A stretch of 64,000 nucleotides of DNA from positions 17,952 to 81,951 of the forward strand of contig JALEFZ010000076.1 in NCBI GenBank assembly GCA_022760475.1, given 5' to 3'. Shown here piece by piece: positions 10,533-19,515 of the stretch; the first letter of the stretch is position 1; every line of letters starts with the position of its first letter. The stretch is from Bacteroidia bacterium. GTDB taxonomy: Bacteria; Bacteroidota; Bacteroidia; J057. Made by a program: the position numbers and the translations under genes. The notes beneath the pieces were generated by a model. That model was not told the DNA's origin, made no database searches, and saw only the letters and a list, made by a program, of their open reading frames with translations.

Positions 10533-13500
10533 TTGCCTAGGAAACCTCAAAATAACAGAAAGTTTAAATTCCTCAGAACCACTGGTTTTGCCTTAGGATT
10601 TATATTTTTCCTGGTACTCATAACTGTTTGGAGCATTAGCATTCCTAAAGTACAAACCTGGCTCGTAAGTCAAGCTGATTGGATCCTTGAAGACAGAATT
10701 GGTACAGAGGTGGAGTTGGATGAAGTAAATGTAGCGCTGCCTGCAAAAATAGCCTTTAATGGTCTTAGGGTTAAGGATGAACAAGGGGAAATGTTGGCAG
10801 ATATTCAATCCATGCGCCTCTCCATGTTGAATTTTTCCTTGTGGAATTACCTTTTCTCTCCACGAGATTCTGTTGCTGAGGTGGGAATTAATGGGGTTGA
10901 ATTCAACAAGCCGGTTATTTATGTCTACAAAAGGCCGGATAGTGTATTTAATTATCAATACATCATTGATTCTTTCAGATCCAAGGGCAGTGGAAAGAAA
11001 CCCAAACCACTGGCTATCAGGTTTTCAGACTTGATTGTTTCTGATGGCATTTTCACCTACGTGGATTCCACCAGCCATAAGATTGACTCTACCCATAAGG
11101 GCAGGTTCATAGGTCAAAATTTCAAGTTCAAGGAATTAAATCTTGAAACCTCCCTCTTACTTCTCCCCAAAAATCAAATGGAAATTGACTTGGGTGCCCT
11201 TTCAGGAAGAGAGGATTATTCAGGCTTTCAAATTTCATTTCTCAGTTTCCATCTAAAGAATCAAGCCAATCCTGACATTGAAGATAAAAATCAACTGGAC
11301 ATAGATCGCTTCCGACTGAGAACCTATGAATCAAGTCTGAATGGCTCCATTCGTTTCCCCAAAATGGGACTCCTTGAGCTGGCCAAAAATCGAGACAAGT
11401 TTTATGCAGAAATGAATCTGAAAAGGGGTTCTGTCTTCGATTTCAATGACTCCCGCTATTTCCTTCGTGGTGATTTCCCGCTAAAAGGCAAAGTTTCAGT
11501 TCAGGGAAAATCCTATTTCAATAGGGATCAAATTATTACAAGAGACCTCATTTTGGGTACGGGAAAACAAACCCTCATTGCTGGAAAGGTAGAGGTTTAC
11601 AACTACAACAAACCGAAAAGGCTTAAGCTCAATGCCCTATTTGATAAAAGCCGGATTTCACTGAGAGAGGTAGAAGAGTTGCTTCCAATGCTTGGCCTCC
11701 CCGATTTTTTGAAACCGATTAATAAATTAGAACTTGAAGGGACGGTTGATGGTAGCCTCAATGACTTCAATATCAACCTGGGGATGGACACTGAACTGGG
11801 AAGAATTGTAGCCAACCTTGACCTTTTGATGCTGGATAACAAGAAAAGATTATCCTACAAGGGTGATATCCTAACAGAGAACCTGAATCTCAATGCCCTT
11901 GGATTAGAGGAATTGGCTGTTTCGAAAAAGTTAAATGTAAAAGGTTCGGTTGAAGGAGAGGGCATTGACCTGGATAACATTGACGCACTACTGGATCTCC
12001 AGGTTGTGAACTCAGATATCAAGGGATACCAACTGGATACTGCGGCCATAGATATGAAAGTCTCCACGGGAAAAATTGATGGAAAACTATTTTTCAAAGA
12101 TCCCGAAGGTCTTGCTGATGTCAACATGGAGATTGACTTGCAAGCCTCCCCCTCTATTTACAAGATTGATGGCAAGGTGGATAAGCTAAATTTAAAGACT
12201 TATGGTATCTTCAAGGAAAATGTATTGGCAAGCACCCGAATGCATGTAGATATAAGTGGAGATTCCCTAGACCTAATGAATGGGGAAATAAGCCTTCGCA
12301 ATGCCAAGATTTTAAATACCGAATCTGGTAAGTCCATAAATGTTCCAGAGTTGTATTTCAATGCCTCCGAAAATTCCTCAAATTTCAAGTATCTAAACCT
12401 AAAAAGTTCTTTGTTGGATGCTGACATTGCTGGAAACTTTGATTACAAAAGAGCTACTGATCTTTTGCTCCGCCTCGGCAAGGAGACTCAACTATACTTT
12501 GGCAACAATGATAGCCTTACTCAGGAGTACTACAAAAGCAAGACTTATGACAGCCTGGATCTGAAAATCCAGATGGGAATGGCTGTCAAAGACAGTCTAA
12601 ATAAGGTTTTCGATTTCTTCGATGTTCCGCTAAATATTGACCCAGGAAGTTTTGTGCAAGGCTTGTTCTTGATGAGAGCCAACCAGGAAAGTCCGGGCTT
12701 GGCACCTGTAGAAAGACTCAACATCAATTATAGCGGTGGCTACATTGAATATGACAAAATGGTATCATATTCACCATTTGCAGAGATGACCATCATTAAG
12801 GTGCCTAGTGAGAATTCGTTCAACATGGATGGAGAAATTGTTTCTGATTCTCTCCGCCTGGCTGATAGCTTCCACCTGGACGAACTAAGTATCAGGGCCA
12901 ATTCTACCGGAAAAGAAGTAAAATCTTCCGTTGATTTTACCCAGCGCGAATCAAAAGGCATTGCCAGCTTTTCAGCTTCCACCTACCTCCAGACAGGAGG
13001 GGTTATTAAAACGGTCCTGGATTCAGGCTCCTCACTTGATATTCATGGAGACACACTGGCCATTGACAACAACCACAGCATTGTGGTTAAGGGAAATGAG
13101 ATCAACATTGACAACCTTATCCTGCAGAACGACGAACGATACTACCGGGTCAATGGCTGGATTTCTGAAAATCCCCTGGATAAAATTGAACTTCAGTTCA
13201 ACAGCTTTGACCTCACTACCATCAACGAATTTTATCCCCTGGACTTTGATTTGGAAGGGATTCTGGGAGGGACCATTACTGCAAGATCTCTGCTAGGGAA
13301 GCCCTTGGTAGAACTAGGTGCCAGGGTAAGTGCATTCAGCTTTGAAGATTATGATTATGGAAACATATTTACCCGGGCTTTCTGGTCGGCAGATCAGAAT
13401 ATCGTAGACCTGGGAACCTTCCTTGTGGATGAAAAACGCGATACTACCCTCAAGCTCATTGGTAGTTATAGGATTGATGATGAAGAATCGCCACTTGACT

Positions 13501-15158
13501 TTAAATTGTTAAGTGATCAAGGGATTCCCCTTAATTTCTTCACACCATTTGTAGGGAGGGAATTGTATAATCTGGAAGGAAAAATTGGTTTGGAATCATT
13601 TACCATTACAGGTACACTGGATGAACCCATCGCTTTGGGGACAGGATCGTTTGAGCAGGCGAGCTTTGGCATCTCTTACTTCCAGACTTCCTATATTTTT
13701 AATGGTTCGGTATTATTTGACAACAAACACATCAACTTTCAGAACATTAAAGTAACTGACAGATTTGACAATGAAGCCGAATTGTATGGAGATATACGCC
13801 ACAAAGGATTCCAGGAGTTCAAATTTAACCTCCAGCTGGCTTCTGCGAAGAATTTCCTACTGATGGAGACCGAATCCAGGCACAACGAATATTTTTACGG
13901 CACCTTGATTCTGGATGAGGCCATCGCAGATATCACTGGAGACCTTGAAACCATCTCTGTACAAGCACTTACCTCCTTCGCTCCTGGATCTGAATTGAAC
14001 ATTCCTGCCGACTATAAAAGCGAATTCAACAAGCCGGATTATATCGTCTTCAAAGGAGAAAAGGACGAGGAACTGCTCAAGGCAAAAACTGAGTTATTGG
14101 GTTTTGACCTCAACTTGACAGCTCTCGCTTCGGAAGACCTGGATGTAAATATCATTTTTGACGAGCGGGTTGGTGATATCATTCGGGCAAAAGGAGTCGG
14201 TGATATCAATATGATTCTGAATGAAAAGGGCACTTTTTCAATTTATGGAGAATATATCATCAAGGAAGGGGATTACCTCTTTACGATGGAGAACTTTATC
14301 AACAAAAGATTCAAGGTAATCGAAGGCTCTAAATTGACCTGGGATGGAGATGCCTTCGGCGGGAATATTGAGATCACTGCCGTTTATGAAACCCTGGCAG
14401 ACTTTTCGGCTATTGAACCGAGCAATACCTCTCGAATTCGCACCAATGTAGTCATGAGAATGGCTGGGCCGCTGCTGCAGCCTCAAATAAGTCTTGAAAT
14501 TCAATTTCCAGGCGTAAATGCCACCACGGCCTCAAGCCTGGTATCCTACATCAAGTCGGTCAATGAATTTGACGAGCAAGAGTTGAACAACCAGGTATTC
14601 AGCTTGATTGTATTCAACCGTTTTGCCCCCCAGGGTAGCCTTGCGGGAAGCGATTTCGGCACCCTGGATGTTGCTACCAATGCCGTAGCAACCAGCCTCT
14701 CGGAATTGCTCAACAACCAATTGAATTACTGGGTATCCAGGGCAACGGGAAACAAACTCAACGTAAATGTAAATACAGGCATTGATCAAAACCTGCAAAT
14801 CAATGACATCAACCTTCAGGTATCCGCCAAACTCTTTGGAGATCGCGTAAAGATCGAGCGAGATGGCAACCTGCTAGAGGAGTACACCGCCGATAACATT
14901 GAAGGAATCATTGGAAATATTTCCCTAACCGTTCGCCTCCTCCCAGGAAAAGATGGAGGCAAAGGCCAAGCCAATCCCTCAGAACTGGTTCTGGAAGTAT
15001 TTGGAAGGCAAGACATCCTGGAGATCGAAGAGAATGCCTATCAAACTGGTGTTGGTCTTTTTTATAAAAAAGACCTTGACAAACTTTCAGACCTCTTTAA
15101 ACGAAAGGCAAAGAAAGAAAAGGCTGCCAGTAAGGACAGTACCCAAACGGGTGGTTAG
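10533..15158 (+). CDS. tamB: TamB-family translocation/assembly module protein (DUF490)
   Basis: 1,541 residues. One N-terminal membrane segment (about residues 15-37, FALGFIFFLVLITVWSI) anchors a very long periplasmic protein rich in short beta-strands. The AsmA/TamB-like pattern starts with VQTWLVSQADWILEDRIGTEVELDEVNVALP, and the C-terminal TamB domain (about 1150-1510) includes NFINKRFKVIEGSKLTWDGD and the segment around LNYWVSRATGNKLNVNVNTGID. Family role: a periplasm-spanning bridge assisting outer-membrane protein or lipid transport. The start is a TTG at 10533; an in-frame stop at 10479 and absence of an ATG in between leave few alternatives. The 3' end overlaps the converging phosphoesterase gene by 4 bases. 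Confidence 0.88.
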   Translation: MPRKPQNNRKFKFLRTTGFALGFIFFLVLITVWSISIPKVQTWLVSQADWILEDRIGTEVELDEVNVALPAKIAFNGLRVKDEQGEMLADIQSMRLSMLNFSLWNYLFSPRDSVAEVGINGVEFNKPVIYVYKRPDSVFNYQYIIDSFRSKGSGKKPKPLAIRFSDLIVSDGIFTYVDSTSHKIDSTHKGRFIGQNFKFKELNLETSLLLLPKNQMEIDLGALSGREDYSGFQISFLSFHLKNQANPDIEDKNQLDIDRFRLRTYESSLNGSIRFPKMGLLELAKNRDKFYAEMNLKRGSVFDFNDSRYFLRGDFPLKGKVSVQGKSYFNRDQIITRDLILGTGKQTLIAGKVEVYNYNKPKRLKLNALFDKSRISLREVEELLPMLGLPDFLKPINKLELEGTVDGSLNDFNINLGMDTELGRIVANLDLLMLDNKKRLSYKGDILTENLNLNALGLEELAVSKKLNVKGSVEGEGIDLDNIDALLDLQVVNSDIKGYQLDTAAIDMKVSTGKIDGKLFFKDPEGLADVNMEIDLQASPSIYKIDGKVDKLNLKTYGIFKENVLASTRMHVDISGDSLDLMNGEISLRNAKILNTESGKSINVPELYFNASENSSNFKYLNLKSSLLDADIAGNFDYKRATDLLLRLGKETQLYFGNNDSLTQEYYKSKTYDSLDLKIQMGMAVKDSLNKVFDFFDVPLNIDPGSFVQGLFLMRANQESPGLAPVERLNINYSGGYIEYDKMVSYSPFAEMTIIKVPSENSFNMDGEIVSDSLRLADSFHLDELSIRANSTGKEVKSSVDFTQRESKGIASFSASTYLQTGGVIKTVLDSGSSLDIHGDTLAIDNNHSIVVKGNEINIDNLILQNDERYYRVNGWISENPLDKIELQFNSFDLTTINEFYPLDFDLEGILGGTITARSLLGKPLVELGARVSAFSFEDYDYGNIFTRAFWSADQNIVDLGTFLVDEKRDTTLKLIGSYRIDDEESPLDFKLLSDQGIPLNFFTPFVGRELYNLEGKIGLESFTITGTLDEPIALGTGSFEQASFGISYFQTSYIFNGSVLFDNKHINFQNIKVTDRFDNEAELYGDIRHKGFQEFKFNLQLASAKNFLLMETESRHNEYFYGTLILDEAIADITGDLETISVQALTSFAPGSELNIPADYKSEFNKPDYIVFKGEKDEELLKAKTELLGFDLNLTALASEDLDVNIIFDERVGDIIRAKGVGDINMILNEKGTFSIYGEYIIKEGDYLFTMENFINKRFKVIEGSKLTWDGDAFGGNIEITAVYETLADFSAIEPSNTSRIRTNVVMRMAGPLLQPQISLEIQFPGVNATTASSLVSYIKSVNEFDEQELNNQVFSLIVFNRFAPQGSLAGSDFGTLDVATNAVATSLSELLNNQLNYWVSRATGNKLNVNVNTGIDQNLQINDINLQVSAKLFGDRVKIERDGNLLEEYTADNIEGIIGNISLTVRLLPGKDGGKGQANPSELVLEVFGRQDILEIEENAYQTGVGLFYKKDLDKLSDLFKRKAKKEKAASKDSTQTGG

Positions 15159-15820
15159 GCCATGTAGGCAAAAAGGTAATTCCAGCTTTCCTCGCCTGTT
15201 CCTGGATTCATGTCAATGTTTTTCTGGAAGGTCAATTTTTCGTTTCCCAACTGTAAGGCACAGAGGTGGCCCTCACATTCGACCGAATCATTCATACAAC
15301 AGCCATTGTCGATGCCCAGGTACGGGGTTTGGAATTGGACAAATGACTGGATCTCATTTCTTTTCTTTCTTTTGTGGCCATAGACTACCTTTCTTCCTCC
15401 CAGCCATTCTTCATCTGAATCCTCCTCCCAATCTCTGATCCACCTCATAGCGTATTGATCTTCCATGGGATTTTCGGCATGAAAGTTCAGGCCAGCATGG
15501 ACCATGATGTAATTGTCTTCTTGGTGGAAGATTTTCAGCGATTCAATGAAATTGGAATACTTGTCCTCCAGGGGATAGAATCCTTCTTTGAAAGCCCGGT
15601 CAAGGCGATCTTCGTGGTTGCCACGTAGGCAGGTGAGTTGGTAACCAGCAGCTTGCCATTGCATGACGAGGTCCATTACTCCAAAAGAATCGGGACCACG
15701 GTTGACATAATCACCCAGCAGAAAGAGCTTGTCCCCTTTGGTAAGTTGGAGCTGCTTTTCCACGAGTGTTTGGAGGGTTTTGGGGCATCCGTGAATGTCG
15801 GAAATAGCAAATTTACGCAT
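15155..15820 (-). CDS. Metallophosphoesterase (PrpE/ApaH-type Ser/Thr phosphatase family)
   Basis: 221 residues. The calcineurin-like metal motifs are complete at the N-terminus: SDIHG (residues 7-11), GDYVNRGPDS and RGNHED, followed by the histidine-containing segments MVHAGLNF and YGHKR. This combination is typical of bacterial PPP-family phosphatases related to diadenosine-tetraphosphatase and lambda phosphatase; the substrate (phosphoprotein or ApnA) cannot be decided. Its stop overlaps the end of the tamB-like gene on the other strand by 4 bases, so the two share a convergent terminator zone. Confidence 0.9.
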   Translation of the reverse strand: MRKFAISDIHGCPKTLQTLVEKQLQLTKGDKLFLLGDYVNRGPDSFGVMDLVMQWQAAGYQLTCLRGNHEDRLDRAFKEGFYPLEDKYSNFIESLKIFHQEDNYIMVHAGLNFHAENPMEDQYAMRWIRDWEEDSDEEWLGGRKVVYGHKRKKRNEIQSFVQFQTPYLGIDNGCCMNDSVECEGHLCALQLGNEKLTFQKNIDMNPGTGEESWNYLFAYMA

Positions 15821-15991
15821 GGAGTTTGTGTTTTGTGATGCTGATCAAGGTAAGGGATACGAGCTGGGTAAAAATTAGTTGATTTTCGATTGTTAAAAGA
15901 TTGAAAAAAATCTTTGACAATCCCCCCAAAGAAACTATCTTTGCCATCCATCGTTCAAAAAAGGGGATTAAGACTCCTTCTTGATTGAATT

Positions 15992-16073
15992 GCCCAGGTG
16001 GCGGAATTGGTAGACGCGATGGTCTCAAACACCATTGGGGAAACCCGTGCCGGTTCGAGTCCGGCCCTGGGTA
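15992..16073 (+). tRNA. tRNA-Leu (anticodon CAA)
   Basis: 82 nt without an encoded CCA. The acceptor arm GCCCAGG pairs with CCTGGGT (one G-U), the D-arm contains AATTGGTAGAC, the anticodon stem atggt/accat closes a loop with CAA at positions 34-36, a long class II variable arm is present, and the T-arm gccgg-TTCGAGT-ccggc is perfect. Reads UUG codons. Confidence 0.95.
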
Positions 16074-16074
16074 C

Positions 16075-16109
16075 AAAACCCTGTCAGTTTATTCTGGCAG
16101 GGTTTTTTT
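16075..16109 (+). terminator. Intrinsic terminator after tRNA-Leu(CAA)
   Basis: A 13-bp stem aaaaccctgtcag / ctggcagggtttt with one G-U pair and a 6-base loop, running directly into a T-rich tail, starts two bases after the tRNA. Confidence 0.9.
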
Positions 16110-16265
16110 ATTCCTGTCGCCAAAACCGTCGCCAAATAAGCACAACATGCCTAAGAAAAAAGATCAATTATTTCCCCAAATAAAGGTGATATCTTCATAA
16201 GCATTTCGACTGTAATGGATGGATAACTATGTCATCCAGCTTTTTAAAAATTTTCCTATCTGTCC

Positions 16266-18725
16266 ATGAAGCTATTTAACCACCTTACTACCTCGATTCT
16301 TATTCTTTGTCTTGCCCTAAACTTCGGATGTAAGCAAGAAAGGTGTCCAGATACCCAGCAGACACTTGATATCACTCCTGTGGGACCACTACTTGTTCAG
16401 GGTCCTGGTCGATCAAGCTCTCAAATTGAAATACAATACCCCACTGACTGTGAGGGATTTGCATATAGGGGAAGCCTTACCCTAGAAATTGAAGACCAGA
16501 ATGCCGTACCGGGCGGAGAGCTTTTCTTCGAAATTGATGGACAGAAGCAAACAAGCTGGACGAATGGGAGCCAGACTCCCAATTCAGGGATGGAATCTAT
16601 CCAAATCCACCTGGAACCCATCATGGTAAACGGATCTCCATCCGCATTGACCGTCGGACAGTATCAAACAAGGCTAAGAGCCAATTTTGACGAGCCCCAG
16701 GATGAGGATGAAGTTTTCCTTCAAATTGAGGTATTGGCAGAGGGCTTAAGTGCAAGGATCATTTCTCCGGCTAATGGAAGTTTGTTTGATCAAAATACAG
16801 ACTCTGTTCAAGTTCAGGCGAGAATTACCGATAGCTTTTATGGGGTCAACAGGCTTGAGTTTCGAGTGGGAAGGGGAGAAAATGGGAATTTGGTTTTCGG
16901 AGATTGGGAGGGTAGTACCTACCCTGCTCAAAATGAAGTAAACATTAGCAAATCTGTTGCCCTGGGTCAATTTACAGATTATAAAGTCCTACTGAGAGCC
17001 ACCAACGCCAATGGCGAAATCGCCATGGACTCAGTTGAGTTTACCGCTGAGACAAACAATTCACCTGGAACTCTTACTGACCTGTTTTGGGATGGGGGTG
17101 GAGATGGCATACATTGGCATGATCCCCAAAACTGGGATGGCGATGTAGTCCCCAATCAATCACATAGGGCCATTATCCTTTCTACAGCAAGATTGGACAC
17201 GGTAGTCATTACCTCCACTGGAAGCCTGCAAGAAGTCTATCCCGTAGGAGCGATTCAAATACAAACCAATGTCCGGATTCAAAACAGGGCAATCCTCCAA
17301 ATTGAAAATGAAAGCCAAAATAGCTCCATTCTTGGTGCACTTGTATTTTTCCAAGCCAGCAATCAAATCGAAGATTGGGCAGCAATCCGTTTCACAAACT
17401 CCAGGACGTTCAACAACTCAGACAGCATCCTGTTGAATGTTAACGATTTATACCTGGCTGGAATGAGGATAGAGGGAGATAAAAAAGCTTCGGTTCTGGT
17501 GGGAGATGCCATAGATGATATTACATTGCACGACCAGGTAGCTTTGGCAGTGTTAGATGGCAATGTAAGTTGTTCCATCATGGATCGAGCAACCATCAAA
17601 AGATCCTTTGTTTTCGAATATGCAAATGGAGGGGCAAGTTTGAAAAACCGTGGCAATTGGAGGTTGTCAGGAAGCATGACCCTCCGCCAGTCGGGTTCAG
17701 GCAATCCGCTCTTTGGAGTTTTCGGTTCCAGCTTTTTCAATTATGCCAGTGTATTCGTAGAAGGCTCAGGAGTTGATGATGCCCAATTATTTGTAGAAAA
17801 TCCCATCACATTTCGGAACATTGATGGGATGTTTAACCTCCTCAATAGAGGCAGTGTAACACCTGCAGATGCCTTGTTTTTCAGTGATTCAGGTGGAAAC
17901 AGACTAGGTGATTTCAACTGTACGGGAGATGTATTTCTATATTATGGGAGTTGGAGTTTTGACTCTGATGGTTTCAGCCAGGCCAAGGAGTTGCATATTG
18001 GTTCTCAGACTCTTACTGAATGGCCCGCTCCAAGCCTGAGTGTCAGTGGGCTAACAAATAATGTAAACAGTTTTGTTATTAATAGGGGTTCACTTGTTGT
18101 AGAAGCTGGTACAGAGATATTTACAGGCTTGAATCGTTTTAAAAGGATTGATGTAAGAGAAGAAGGTAGGTTATTGACCTCGTCAAGTTCAGGCTCTCCA
18201 AAGAAGATTGAAATTGATGAACTATCAATCCTGCTTGGGGAATTCGGACTCCGAAAGGAGGATACCCTCGATGTTAAATTCCTGGATTGGAACAGAGCCA
18301 GGATCTTAAGCTTTGTAAGGGGGAATGCAGATATGGGAAGCCTGTCTATTGGGCCTGATCCACAACAAAGGCCTTCCATGCTTCGCCTCAACAATGTGTT
18401 TCAGCACAATTTGATTGTCAGAAGCCAGGCTGAGTTGCAGTGGTTGGATGGAGGGACAAGTACATTTGACTCTACCCATACTGCTACTTTGACCATCAAC
18501 CCTTCAGCTACATTCCGGGTGATGACCGACCAAAACCTTCGCTGGGGCGATAAGATCTCTACCAACGTTTCCGGACAAAGATTATTTATCTACAACTACG
18601 GAGAGCTCATCAAACAAGGAAATGGAGAGGTCGAAATTGAAGGTTGTATCAGCAATCGCGGCAATGGAAGCCTCTCTGTGCAAGGTGGAAGCCTAAATTT
18701 TGAAGGAAATCACAATTGCAATTAG
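16266..18725 (+). CDS. Large beta-structured putative lipoprotein, function unknown
   Basis: 819 residues. The N-terminus MKLFNHLTTSILILCLALNFGC looks like a lipoprotein signal with a relaxed lipobox and acylated Cys22. Residues about 165-270 resemble a bacterial Ig/cadherin-like module (IISPANGSLFDQN ... DSVEFTAE). At about 275-296 is a W-D-G-G-G-D-G ... W ... NWDGDVVP motif seen at the start of many Bacteroidota beta-solenoid regions. The remaining ~500 residues are short beta-strands with repeated hydrophobic/Asn spacing, suggesting a right-handed beta-helix. There is no catalytic motif and no T9SS domain. Likely an outer-membrane-anchored binding protein; this is inference. Confidence 0.75.
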   Translation: MKLFNHLTTSILILCLALNFGCKQERCPDTQQTLDITPVGPLLVQGPGRSSSQIEIQYPTDCEGFAYRGSLTLEIEDQNAVPGGELFFEIDGQKQTSWTNGSQTPNSGMESIQIHLEPIMVNGSPSALTVGQYQTRLRANFDEPQDEDEVFLQIEVLAEGLSARIISPANGSLFDQNTDSVQVQARITDSFYGVNRLEFRVGRGENGNLVFGDWEGSTYPAQNEVNISKSVALGQFTDYKVLLRATNANGEIAMDSVEFTAETNNSPGTLTDLFWDGGGDGIHWHDPQNWDGDVVPNQSHRAIILSTARLDTVVITSTGSLQEVYPVGAIQIQTNVRIQNRAILQIENESQNSSILGALVFFQASNQIEDWAAIRFTNSRTFNNSDSILLNVNDLYLAGMRIEGDKKASVLVGDAIDDITLHDQVALAVLDGNVSCSIMDRATIKRSFVFEYANGGASLKNRGNWRLSGSMTLRQSGSGNPLFGVFGSSFFNYASVFVEGSGVDDAQLFVENPITFRNIDGMFNLLNRGSVTPADALFFSDSGGNRLGDFNCTGDVFLYYGSWSFDSDGFSQAKELHIGSQTLTEWPAPSLSVSGLTNNVNSFVINRGSLVVEAGTEIFTGLNRFKRIDVREEGRLLTSSSSGSPKKIEIDELSILLGEFGLRKEDTLDVKFLDWNRARILSFVRGNADMGSLSIGPDPQQRPSMLRLNNVFQHNLIVRSQAELQWLDGGTSTFDSTHTATLTINPSATFRVMTDQNLRWGDKISTNVSGQRLFIYNYGELIKQGNGEVEIEGCISNRGNGSLSVQGGSLNFEGNHNCN

Positions 18726-18740
18726 GCTTTATTCTATAAA

Positions 18741-18774
18741 AAAGAGGAGGACATCGTTATGCCCTCCTCTCTTT
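18741..18774 (+). terminator. Intrinsic terminator after the beta-structured lipoprotein gene
   Basis: Stem agaggagg / cctcctct with a 12-base loop, followed by ctttta. It lies between converging genes and is preceded by an A-run, so it may work in both directions. Confidence 0.75.
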
Positions 18775-18798
18775 TATAGATCAGTTTTATACGGTTCT

Positions 18799-19092
18799 CT
18801 AATTAAAAATTACCTCATATTGCATCCCGTCTTCTCCAGTTCCCCTTGGTACCATGAACAGATTCATTTCCCCAAGTTTTTCATTTTTAACGGAATATGT
18901 CCCTTGATTCAAGTAGCGATCTTCTCCCGGGGAGTTGAACATTAGAGCAAAACCCTGAGGAGCGGACTTTTCATTCTCTTTTGCCTCGAATATTTCAATC
19001 TTGTTCAGAACAAGCCTTAGGTTTTCCTTTTCATTCAAGGGGATAAAGAAGTCCTGGCTTACCAATGGTTCAAATATTTCCGGATTGATCAT
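18799..19092 (-). CDS. Small DUF6916-like protein
   Basis: 97 residues, soluble, no signal peptide. The pattern FEPLVSQDFFIPL ... APQGFALMFNSPGEDRYLNQGTYSVKNEKLGEMNLFMVPRG ... GMQYEVIFN matches what I remember of the DUF6916 family: a short beta-rich protein ending in 'M-Y-E-V-x-F-N'. Family members are often next to phage-tail-collar-like genes; no such neighbour is present here. Function unknown. The gene stands alone between a lipoprotein gene and the giant T9SS gene. Confidence 0.7.
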   Translation of the reverse strand: MINPEIFEPLVSQDFFIPLNEKENLRLVLNKIEIFEAKENEKSAPQGFALMFNSPGEDRYLNQGTYSVKNEKLGEMNLFMVPRGTGEDGMQYEVIFN

Positions 19093-19171
19093 AGATTCTA
19101 ATGGTTTGAGTAGATTTAAATTTAAGTCAAATGATTCAATTCCAAAAAAATTATTATTTAAAAAACAGAAG

Positions 19172-19198
19172 AGGGTAACCTTGGGGGAAGGCTACCCT
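19172..19198 (-). terminator. Terminator-like hairpin, direction uncertain
   Basis: An 11-bp stem with one A-C mismatch (agggtaacctt / aaggctaccct) around a five-G loop. On the minus strand a run of six T follows eight bases later; on the plus strand no U-tract follows. It could be a second stop for minus-strand transcription from the giant gene. Confidence 0.4.
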
Positions 19199-19458
19199 AA
19201 AAACCAGATGATATAAGAATCTTTAGTAGTAGATGGGTAGTAAATTCAAGGTAGAGCCAGATGGACTCACTCCCTTTGGTTGTGCTAACATGCTTTCCCC
19301 CAGCCATTAAAGAGCGACGTATACCACTAACATTGTTCTATGAATCAAAAATCCTAAACTTTTGCCTTAGCTTAATATGTACTTCTACCCAAAAGCCACT
19401 TGGGGTAATTTTACCTACTTGTCCAGTAGAACTGCTTACCCAGACCTTATAAAAAGCA

Positions 19459-19491
19459 TTCACCGACCAGACTTATTGCCTGATCGGTGAA
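19459..19491 (-). terminator. Intrinsic terminator of the giant beta-helix gene
   Basis: Stem ttcaccga / tcggtgaa with an inner cag/ctg extension. On the minus strand it is followed by GCTTTTT and starts 24 bases after the stop codon at 19516. Confidence 0.8.
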
Positions 19492-19515
19492 TTGATCTTT
19501 TGATAAACTACCCTT

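Larger units (their letters stand above)
19093..19515. other. Intergenic region, 423 bp
   Basis: Holds two hairpins described separately (19172-19198 and 19459-19491). A 63-codon open frame at 19261-19452 has no recognisable features and I do not treat it as a gene. Nothing else was seen. Confidence 0.6.

Noticed and set aside
19261..19452. 63-codon open frame in the spacer before the giant T9SS gene
   Set aside because: No family features, no promoter or initiation context, and surrounded by terminator hairpins.
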